64,000 nucleotides of DNA from Ditylenchus dipsaci (taxonomy: Eukaryota; Nematoda; Chromadorea; Rhabditida; Anguinidae): NCBI GenBank assembly GCA_004194705.1, contig SADC01000117.1, positions 22,872 to 86,871 on the forward strand. Reading direction: 5' to 3'. Positions 33,770-44,900 of the stretch are shown here, one piece after another. The position numbers and the translations under genes are program-made. Within the stretch, counting starts at the first letter, position 1. Each line of letters opens with the position of its first letter. A model generated the notes under the pieces. The model made no database searches and was not told the origin of the DNA. It saw nothing but the letters and a program-made list of their open reading frames with translations.

Positions 33770-34106
33770 CACAGCCGGCATTGTGAAGGAGGTTTCCGAG
33801 GGCTTGCCACCCAAAATCGGTTGATTGTATGAAATCTGACAGCTTCGGGTTGTTATAATTATTTGATTGTGTTATTTTTTGCGAGAACAACTTTGCAAAG
33901 CTGAAACACCTACCTGGGGCAGAATTCAACGGTTACTAGGTAGGGTTGTCGAATAGAACGTTCGATATCGAACTTCGAGTCAAATGTTCGAGATTTTTTC
34001 GAACGTTCGACTTCGAACCGAACGTTCGTTCGAAAATTTTCGAATTCAAACATCGAACCAAACGTTCGATTCGAAAATTCTTGAATTCAAATCGAACGTG
34101 TAACTA
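33770..34106. mobile_element. hAT left-end fragment inserted in a family E remnant
   Basis: 33941-34106 begins TAGGGTTGTCGAATAGAACG and matches the first 170 bases of the full hAT at 40036 (shared TTCGAACGTTCGACTTCGAA, then AATCGAACGTGTAA). No matching right end follows, so it is a solo left end or a truncated copy. The flanking DNA (33830-33940, TTGTTATAATTATTTGATTG) also occurs at 46680-46740. Confidence 0.75.
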
Positions 34107-34404
34107 GGGAAAACTACTGGTAAAAAAACCTTTTCAATGATGTCTTCGCAAACAGAGAGATCATTCAGAAGACCAAAACAGAAGGAACAGTGCTCTCCGT
34201 CTGGTAATTTATTATAGCGAGCAGAGAGGAACCATTGCGAATTATTTTACTGAAAATAGCAATGTTATTAAAAATACCATTTGAACTAATTCGCCAATAA
34301 CTCAGCAGTGCAAATATGAATCGAAATATACTAAACAAATACAGTAGATTGTGGAAAGGTTCAACGGTTAGAAACGGACAATACTTTTTTCTCCGCCTAA
34401 AACA

Positions 34405-34616
34405 CAGGGCTCCGAATGAAAAATTTCAAAAAAAAGAACATTTGGGTAAAAAAGGATATTTTGACTACTTTTGAAGTAAAAGGGTCATTTTATCCAGTGC
34501 TTGTTGCCATTTTGAAGCGAAAAAAAAAAGATTTTGACTAAATTTTCAAAAATAAAAAAGATTTGGGGTGCCAAAAAAAGGACAAATTTTTTTAAAAAGG
34601 ACGATTCGGAGCCCTG
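34405..34616. mobile_element. hAT-type MITE (212 bp), exact 8-bp duplication
   Basis: Ends CAGGGCTCCGAATG and GATTCGGAGCCCTG, flanked by identical CTAAAACA (34397-34404 and 34617-34624). Same family as 7727-7935. The site is within a small tandem repeat TTTTTCCGCCTAAAACAC. Confidence 0.92.
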
Positions 34617-35255
34617 CTAAAACACTTCTTTTTCCGCCTAAAACACTTTTTTTCCGCCTAATTTCATTTCCGCCTAAAACACTTTTTTCTCCGCCTAACT
34701 AGGGTACCTGGGGCCCGGATATTGTAGTCATAAGAAAACGCTTCGCATTTGGATCTGAGCCTAGAGGAGGCCATAAGGCCTCCTGAATTGATTTATTATT
34801 GAAAAAGCTAATTCGACGCTACTTGCTGATGCCTCCTTTTTCTTCTTAATTCTTTCTTCTTTCTTTTCTTCTTTCTTAAATCACAAATACAAGCTTCTGA
34901 AAACAACATCTAAAAGCTAAAAAATAAAGACTAAGCCACCGATGCGAGAATCCTTTGATTGTTGGACAGCTTTGACATTGATCTTGAGCTTTTCTCACTG
35001 TAATCTGTGAAATTTACCTGAAAAACCACCATGAAAAGTAAAAAAATCAACCACCAGAAGTCAAATATGGGCTAAAAACAAGAAAAAATAAGGCCTATAA
35101 ATAGTTGAAAATGACTAATCAAAATACCTCATTAATGGTCAATTTTGTGAGACTAGCACACAACAAGATGATTAAACACACATGAAAGCCATAAAACAAT
35201 GAGAAAAATTGAGTAGGGGACACTGAATTAGCCTATACCCACTGAAGAAAAATTT

Positions 35256-35395
35256 GCGGGCAGAAAAAAGCAATTTGCGGGTAGAAAAAAGTATTTAGCG
35301 GGCAAAAAAGAGTAATTAGCGCCATTTCAAATTTGCGGGCAGAAAAAAGATTTAGCGGGCAGAAAGAAGTAATTAGCGGGCAGAAAAAGTACCTT
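35256..35395. repeat. minisatellite, about 21-base unit
   Basis: About seven imperfect units of TTAGCGGGCAGAAAAAAGTA in a row (variants TTTGCGGGTAG, TTAGCGGGCAAAAAAG). It lies about 500 bases upstream of the astacin start. No function evident. Confidence 0.8.
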
Positions 35396-35909
35396 TACTT
35401 TTAGATTGAAAAAAAATACTGGTCATGCTTGCTATTATCATAGCTGCTTAGAGTATTTTTTATAAAAGAAACAAAAAACGCGGCGCTGGCGCCCGTGCAG
35501 TTATGGTAACAAGCCTTGGTCCAATATTACAGAAAATTACTTTTAAATGATAAAAGCACTTATATAAGCTTAACACGAATCCGCCAAGAAAGCCTGTCAA
35601 AAAAAATTTTTAAACAGAAAGTTTTGCGGAAATTTTGACATCGACTTTTGGCTGTTTTTCTCATCAGATAGCCATTTTTAGAAAATGTTTTAATTTAGTC
35701 TTAATTAATTGATTGAATTGTACAAGAATATGGAAATATGGATTATTGTGAATTGAATGTTAACAAACTGGACATCCATCCTTTCCTTAAAAGAGCATGA
35801 CAAAAGTCTTATCTGTCTTAATCTTAACATTTCCGACTTTTCTCTTGTAATTATCGTAATAGTTTTTAACTATTTTCCGTCTTGATCTTCTTATTATTCA
35901 ACAATCTCA

Positions 35910-38900
35910 ATGGGTCAATCAATCGCTAAATATTCCACCTTGCACAAAGAACTTCAACTGCCAAGTCTGATGGTAGAAATATTCAGTGACCACAATGTTG
36001 ATCGACTTGAAGCATTGGACAGGGATGATTACGTTAGCGAAAAAATTCACTGGTGGCCCAGAAGTTCTGACGGCGAACACTATGTTCCTTACCGTTTTGC
36101 TAAGAATCATTTTAGTAAGTTTTATTTTACAACAAATGCTAAATTACTTGCTATGAATTTGTTAAGGTGAAGAGCAGAAAGAAATGATACGCAAAACAAT
36201 GGACCTAATCAATCAAACTACATGCACTAAATTTATTCCTTCCACTCGTCAGCAACATTTTTTGACTATAACTGGAAAACCAAAAGGGTTAGTTTCTATA
36301 ATCCACCATGCCCGTCACTGACAATGATTTTACACATACAAAAAATAGAAGCTATAATATCCACCCCTATCCAACAAAGGGGGGTTTTTTCGTTTGGTTC
36401 GACGTCTTTTGAAAAAAGGTCCAAGCGCCAGCGCCGATAGCCTCCGTTAAAAATTTTTGGCTCCAGCGCCGGCGCCTGCCATGGAAAAAAATTTGCCCCA
36501 GCGCCGGTGTCAGCACCAGCGCTGTGGACGACGCCGGCGCCGGGTTGAGACTTTTATTTTTGCTGAAAATTTTACAAAAAATATGTATTTTTATTGACAG
36601 CATATTTCTTTACAATGATCAACTGAAATCTAAAAAAAGAAATAGTAATTATAATAAAAATATTTCCTCTGGTCTGAGCAATGAGCTCATAGAAGAAAGA
36701 GTTATTAGATGGTGAGTATATATTAGAAGGTGGGAAGTTTATGGCGAGAATATGGTAATCCATATTTGTTTTGTAAAAAAACTTGTGCAAATCAATTTTT
36801 TTCTCAATAGCATATGACGCCTGGTTTTTTTTAAATGAAATAGTTAACTATAAAATCAAAATCGATTAATGTATACTTGAAGAAAGCAAAAAATTGCAAG
36901 AAAATGCAGTATGAAGATTCAATTACTTTGGCTTACATTAAGAAAAATTGTTTTTTTTTAATTGGGACAGTTAATTTTCGTGAACCGCGCCGGAGGGTAT
37001 ACGACATTTCACCGCCTACGACATTTCACCGACGGACGTTTCACCGCCTACGACATTTCACCGTAAGACAAATCACCACCAAATTTCATTTTTAAACTAC
37101 TCGAATGACTACCCAAATGGCACCAAACTACTCAAAACCACCCTAAACACCCCGAATAGTCCCAATCATACGAAACCACCCAAAACCACCCTAAATTGTC
37201 TCAAACCATCCGAAACAGCCTTAAACACCCCGAGTGGTCTCAAATCATGCTAAACCACCCTAAACCACCCCAAATCAGTTAAAAGTATCTTGAACGCCCC
37301 AAATGGCTCTAAACCACAGAAGTGCTTCCTACATCACTTGAAAGCACAACTAAAGCTCCAAACCGCCTCAAGTCGTTTAAAACTACCCTGAATACATCAA
37401 ATAACTTCGAACACCTCCGGTATCCTGAAATGATTCAGCAAAAAAACATTCAGTAAAATTTTCGGAATGCCAAAAAAATGACAATAAACTACTCGATCAC
37501 TTGTTTATTCTACGATAAAAACAACATAAACATAATCCAAAAATTTGATAATTTTTGTGCGAATTCTACAGCTTTGACTTAGTAGCAAAGGGATTTGCAG
37601 TTAAAGCAGTTGACAACACAGGTTCGGGCGACACAGATACTCGAAGCAAATGAGAATGACAAGAATCACCGAACCAGCGACAATGAAAAATACAAAAGTT
37701 GATCCCATTTTTCAGGAAGGTCGACACTTCCATCATCTGACACGTGTGAATTTTCTTCATGGGCGCTAGACATCTTACAGAGGCTGAATGTTGTTGATAA
37801 AAATAGAGAGAATACGGTATCAAGGATTTTTGAAGAGCTACCGAATGGTATATAATATTTCACAATAGCTCACGGACACTAGGTGAGGTTCCCTTGTTAG
37901 TGTGTTAACGGACTCAAAAATGTTTTTTCTTACTTTTTAGAAATTCGGGGAAATATGTTTGAGTTTGTCTTAACGTATGCTGACCTGAAAAAGTAGAATA
38001 ATTAAATGTTTTTTTTACTTTTTTTTCAAGTCAAAATATGTTGACGAATTCACAAGTTAAAGAATTTACCATCGTCCGCTCCCAGGTTGCTTAATAACTG
38101 TCATCGATTTTCCTGAAGAAAATTTATGGGGCAATGAACTATCTTTGCCTATTTACGCAAGTTTTTCAAAATTGTGCAGTTCCTTTGACTAGCCTTATAG
38201 GGTATGTAAGAAATAATCTGGCATACGAAAAAGTCGATATCAGACACTTAAGGGCCAAAGTTTAAAACTAGAAAAAAGCGTTCATAAAAAGATGCGTGAC
38301 CCATAACATCGAAAAAGTTAATTTTGAACAAGTTCAATCTTTTATGACTTATTTAATTTAGCTTCTATGCAGCGCAAGGGCGGACCTTATTTTCAATCGA
38401 TCAGATTGCTAACCTTGATGCAAGATTTGAAGAAAAACATTGTAGTCATATTGCACACGAGCTTTTTCATGTTCTTGGCAGGTGGCACGAGCATCAGCGA
38501 GAAGACAGGGACGATCACATTACTGTTTTTATGGAAAATGTGCGTCCAGGTAATTTTTAAATTTTAAAATACGACTTACACACTTTAACCAGGGATAAGA
38601 ATTTGATCCTATTCATCATTAAATGAAGAGCGGTTAGGATGTTGTGATCTGAATCGATATTAAAAATTCTAAAATGCTAAAAAATCCCAATTTGGATCTT
38701 ATAAGAAAAAGCATTTTAATAAGAACTTATTTTCTGTAATTTTCGACCAGTTTGTTATAAACTTTGTTACCTCATATTTCTGACTCCATTTTTCATACAT
38801 TTTTTCTTGTAGAGCATGTTTTAAGGTGAGGTTACAAATATAACCCTTGTCATTTTCATGAAAATTCATGGAGCAGTGGGCTCCTGAATGTGAGCAGTGC

Positions 38901-41900
38901 TTAAAATGGACCTCTCATCTATTTTTACTTAGATCTCGGTAACTTTGTATTGGGCATATTTGAAGCTATATGTTATTCGGCGCAGGAGAAAAAATTCTAT
39001 CTTTCTAATCTAATGTCTAATCTAATAATCTTTCTAACATCTTTCTAGTCGCTTTTACGATTCAGATGAAAAGCGTTTTGAAGACGTTAAAGCGTTTCTA
39101 AAAGACTTTTTTGCAGCTTCGAAATCTGCTTATTTTATGATTGTGTTGTAGTTTGAAAGTGAAAATCATAATGGGAATATTTTTAACTCTCAGGTTCGAT
39201 TCCCAGTGGGTGCGAAAGAATTTTTCTGCTCTATATGCATTCACATTTCCAGAAAAAGATGCCTTAATCTCCTGCTGATTTTTTTTGAAAATTTTTTTTC
39301 CTAAAAGTCTCAAAAAGTTTTATTTACACTTTTTAAGCATTTGCCCCTGCGCCCCTGAAGGCGCGCCCTCTCCTGTCTCCTGAGCCCCTTCGGGGCGCAG
39401 GGGCTTGAATTTGAGGGCTTGGGGTTGAGATGCGCACACCCACATACCTTAGACACAAATCACTCGAAAGTGACTCTGGATGCATGAAAAAACATGCATA
39501 CCAGAGTTTATTTATGCGGTAGGCCCCAGTATTCAAAACTATGTTCAACATCTTCTTGCTAGTGGGCCCTGTGTGATTAGTGGATGTATGTATGTCCAAC
39601 GTACAAACTATTTTAGATTTACACATCGAAGTGCAAAAGGCCAGAGGTCTACGCCCAGACATTGAATACGACCACAAAAGTGTTATGCACTATCCTCCAC
39701 AATTACTAGACGCAGATCGCAACTTGAAGACGGTTTTCGAAGCCAAAAATAACGGAAAAGTAAGTGTCACTTTTATTTTTCAAAATTATTCAAAAAGATG
39801 TTGTTTTCTTTTAAAAGCTACTTACAAGGGAATATATGGTAGTTTCCATGTGATATGGGGAAAACCCTACATAATAGTCTTGAGGGCCAAGCGAGAAAGT
39901 CCCAAGAATCTCGGTTTCTTGTTCTCGGGTTTGAGCTCTTTCTCGTTCTCAGATTGTCGCTCGGCTCACATTCCTTTTCTTGGTTTCTCGCTTGGCTGAT
40001 TTTTTTACTCGCCAAGAAATTTTTAATACTATGATTAGGGTTGTCGAATCGAATGTTCGATTTTGAACTTCGAGTCAAATGTTCGAGATTTTTTCGAACG
40101 TTCGACTTCGAACCGAATGTTTGTTCGAAAATTTTTGAACCCGAACTTCGAACCGAAAGTTCGATTCGAAAATTCTTGAATTCGAATCGAACGTGTAATT
40201 AGGCAAATTTAGAACTTTTTACCAGATATTTTTATAATTTAAGTCATAATTTCGTGACCTTTATTAAACTATAACAACCCAATAAATCAAAATTCTTCGA
40301 AATCTACGAAATTTTCCATTAAAATATTGATGATTTCTTCCGGTTCTTCAGTATTTTTGCTTCTGGCATCCTCTAGTACTCAATCCGCCAGCCCGGTTTT
40401 GATGTGAAGAAGGTTGGCTGCAGCATTTTTTCGTAAACGGGATCGAAGAGAGTTAGCGAAGAGAAGAGAAGCTTTGGAAAAACACTCTTCTAATACAACG
40501 CTGGATAACGAAATGGACAAGTATTTACGAGCCAGAATTGCGAGATCAGGAAATTTTGGAGAATTCTTCTGCCACCATTTAAATATGTCATCATGGCCAT
40601 GATAATCCGGGTTTGGCGTTGGCAACTTTGGCTCATTCAGATAACGGTCGACTTCATCCTTTGAAAGAAAGGTTTTTGTGATAAATTGCTGCCAAGACAA
40701 ACCTTGAATCTGTCCGCACTAGAAAGATCCAGTCTATCAACATCCTCTTCTTCTTCATCCCACATTCCACGGTGTCTTGATCTCTTTCTCTCAGCTGCCT
40801 GGCACTCTTCACTTCCTCCTGAAATTCGATATTACTTTATGTCATTTCTTTCAAGCACACACCCGGGTAAGATTTTACTAACAGCTCGAGTACTTCTCTT
40901 TAATTAATGCCCATTTGTTTCTTGAGTAAACCGATTGTCTTGAAATAATTTTGATAAAACTTTCGATCCAAAATTTTATGTGTTGAACTACCTGAAACAC
41001 AGTCGTGGATCTAAGAAAGCAGCAAATTCCACTTCTACATTGTTTAGCAATTCGTTAGTTCGTTCCATCAGGCTTCCTTGAAGATCACATGCAAGCTCGC
41101 TCATGTCACCGTCAAGATGTTCACTAAGCTTTTTCACGAAATATGGGTAGCAGGACACGCAGGCATTTTGGTATGAAGCCTAAAACGACTTTTTTATCAG
41201 AGCTTAAGCTTAACCAAATACCATTTTTGTGCAGTCTTCAAAAGGTCCAAGCACAGAAACAAGCGACTGTATTTCATCATAATCACCATCAGATATTGCT
41301 TTGATATGTTTAGCAGCTGTCGAGCTTGGAAACTGCTCGGAATATCGTTTGAGACTCTCACGGTGGTAAAGTAGTGAACGCAGCATTCCAAGTGTAGAAT
41401 TCCAACGAGTAGGCACTTGCTGGAAATATTATTAAAATTTCAAATAATTTGTCGAAATCCCGACCTGTTTCAAAACCGTTGAGTTGTCGCCTTGAATTTT
41501 CCTAAAGGCTGTAGTTGCAGTCGGAGTTCGATGGAACGTGTTGGCCACCTTGTTAGCTTTTTCAATCAGACTTTCCACTTCTATTCGTTTGACATGACAG
41601 ATGCAATGAATACTAAATGTAAAATAGCTACAGGTAATTCGAATGCGCAAGAAAATAACAGATTCGCAAACCTCTTTATGTTGGCCTCACGACAGCCTGC
41701 GACCATGTTTGGCGCTGCATCACGAGTCGCAGCGACCACATTTTGCTTTGCGATTTGAATTTCATCCAAAGCCGAGCTCACTTGACTTGCAATATTGACA
41801 GCATCATGTCTTTCGGTAAAGGACCGAACTGCCAGAACACGAGTGCAGTATCCAAAGTTTTCTTCAAGGAAAGCCCCAGTGATGCTAAAAAAAGCTATTC

Positions 41901-44900
41901 CAGAGAGAATTTTCACAGAAACTATGAGCCATACCATAGTAGTGAGTGCTCCCTGTGCGAGAACTCATCCAAGGTGATTGAAATATATTGATTCTTTGCA
42001 AATTTCCTGAGACTTTCTTTGCATTTCTCAGCCTTTTCGGCACTTCTGAGGAATATCGTGACGCGAAGGTAGCTGAATTAAGGTTACGGGTAAACTCATT
42101 TTAAAAAAGTCTTGCTAAAATCAACTTTGAGGTTCCATAGTTAGTTCTGATCAGGGCCGGTACTCACCATCTTTACCTTTATTTCTACCTTTTACCCTTA
42201 CCTCTAACTTTTACCCTTACTTCTACCTTTTACCCTTACCTCTACCATTACCCTTACCTCTACCTTTTACCCTTACCTCTACTTCAACTTTATCCTCGAA
42301 AGCACAATCAACTGCATATGATTTATTCCAATCCGCACAACAGACAACACTATTTAGCGCGTAAAGTAACGATTAACAATAGAATTTCTCATATTTGATC
42401 CAGTGCTAATTCTGTCATCCGCATTGACCTCCTCCGGTGGTTGTTCGTCTAGCATGTCTTCATCGTTCTCATCGGATACTCTTCGCAAGCGGCAAATGTT
42501 GTGTAGGACTGCAGCGGCAATGATGAATTGAGGGACCCGTTCTAAGGCAATCCGGAGTTCTGTGACCCTGTGCGACCCTTGATCCGGATATTCAGTGTTG
42601 AGCGTATCGGCAATCAACTTCCAAGCGGCGTTCTGACCAGCGGCTGAATCCTTTTTGCGGCTGTTCGGGAAGAGATCATCTTGATGTTCGGCCACCAACT
42701 CCACCAGACGCTTGCACATTTCAGACGTAAACATGGCGATAACTAAAGATAACAACGATAAAATACCAGAAGCAGTGCAAGATTAATAAAACCAGAAAAT
42801 CTCAACAAAGAGCACACAACAATGAAAAATGAACATCAAAATCGTGTTCAGCGACACAAAATTACTCTAGAAATGTGTTGCGAGACAAAAATTCAAAAAT
42901 CGAGATGAGGGTAAAATTTTTACCCTGCTACCACCCATGGTAAAAATATGCCTTGGTCCCCCTTGTTGTTTTTTACCCTTACCTCTACCTTTACCTTTAA
43001 TTATGGTGAGTACAGGTAGAGGTAAGGGTAAAAGGTAAGGGTAAAAGTTAGAGGTAAGGTAAGGGTAAAAATGATGGTGAGTACGGGTAGAGGTAAGGTA
43101 GAGGTAAGGGTAAAAGGTAAGGGTAAAAAGATGGTGAGTACCGGCCCAGATGACGAAGAAGATGCGATTCAGCAATCGAGTATGGCAAATTATGTTGAAC
43201 AATCAGCTTCAGCACATCATTTCTCGAATTATCCGTTTAAATCTAATAAATTAGGTTAATAAAATTAAAAGTTTTTTGAATTGTCATACTTTCGAGTAGT
43301 TCGGACTGAATATCGAAGGGAGTGTTTCCGTTCGTGCCTGCTTCGCGCTTGGACCATCGAATTTTACCATAGCTTCGTTATGTTTTGCAGATTGTAGATG
43401 AGAAGATAGATTTGTTGTGGCTCCACTTTTTCCAAGCGAATATTCAGCACCACACTTGCAAACTGCCTTGTCGCCTTTTTTACAAAAGTTTCCCAAACGT
43501 CGCTCGGCATAACTGTCGAACTAAAAGCATCAAGAACATTTACAGAATCATAAAAACTAGCATGGAATAAATGTCAGATTCGAAGCTTGAATTTGAAATA
43601 ATCAGAACTTTATAAATGGAACATGTGAAAATTGTATGATTCAAACTTCGAATCAAACGTTCGAAAATTTCGAACGTTTGACAACCCTAACTATGATCAA
43701 GAGTCCTTCTCGAAATCATGTCAAGGTAAGTGAGTGCGCGTATCTCTAACCGGTACACGGACAATTCGCCTCCAGGACAATTAGCATCTGGGATAATTCG
43801 CCTCCCGGGACAATTCGCCTCCAATTACATTTTTTATTTCCTGTTCAGTCTGTCCATTCATTCCACGAACAATAAGCTTATCTTAGTTTTTATTTTTGCA
43901 GGTAAGGTAATTTTGTAATATTCCAATTATTTTTTGAACTTTTCTGTCGATGCATCACCAGATCACCCTAATTTTCTCATGTTGTTGTCCACATGGTTCA
44001 TTTAGATGGTCCACTTGGATTATGGAGGTCTCCAGCTAGTCAAAAAAAATTTCAGCCACTAAAGTTACTCAAATTTTAGATAGGTTTATGAAAACAGCTA
44101 GACACATAAAATATCTCAGAGTTATGTGGTTTAGATAAACTGACAAACATTTGACCAAGTGGACACTCATATGAACCAAGTGGATACCCACGTCGTGTGT
44201 TTGGTGTTGCATCTCTTTTTTAAATTGAATTTTTTACCACGTATTCACCGGAAACCTGTATAAAATGGACAATTGCTCCCTGTTCATAAAGGCATTCTTA
44301 CCCTGCTCAGATAATAGAGACAACAATTATTTGACTTCAAAATTATCAGTCTATAACCAACTTTAGCTGCCTTTCTTTTGATCCAAGTGGACGACCACAT
44401 GGTTTAGTTAGTGCATGGATTGTCCAGTAGAATTAAAGTTGGATCATAAATTTTAAAAAGTTCTTTACAAGACGAAAATATTACTATACGGGTACCACTA
44501 CACTACTTGAGTACAACAAAATCAAGTGGTCGTATACTTAGTGCAAATTTTTTTTACGTTTTCGATATTCCTAAACCTGTTATCTGGACCAATTTCGGCA
44601 TGCTGTAGATGTTTCGATAATAGTAAAAGAAGGTTTTGTATGGTATTTTTTAATTATTTGGAAAAAATTGAGTTTGCCAAAATTAGAAAATAGCTTACAA
44701 AACGGCATTTCACCACTATCAAATCGTCTTCAGCATTCCCGAGTTAGTCCAGAAAATAGGTTTTGGAACTCAAAAAAGTAAAAAAAATTACTCCAAGTGG
44801 ACGACCACTTGTTTTGATCGGTTCAGACTACAAAATTTTTCAAAATGTACGAATTTGAAAAGTGTGGATCAATTCGGTATGGATCAGTTTGGTGTGGATC

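Larger units (their letters stand above)
40036..43689 (-). mobile_element. hAT DNA transposon, 3654 bp, exact 8-bp duplication
   Basis: Terminal repeats TAGGGTTGTC and GACAACCCTA, with subterminal TTCGAACGTTCGA palindromes, flanked by identical ACTATGAT at 40028-40035 and 43690-43697. The exact duplication shows a recent or well-preserved insertion. The element carries one BED-type hAT transposase gene on the minus strand and has itself received a Harbinger-type element (42155-43146). Confidence 0.95.

Noticed and set aside
36367..36603. Minus-strand 78-codon ORF over the GC-rich GGCGCC repeats
   Set aside because: Low-complexity sequence in an astacin intron with no splice context.
39580..39999. 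139-codon ORF as a separate gene
   Set aside because: Only its first part is the astacin exon 39617-39759; the rest reads through a GTAAGT donor into intron.
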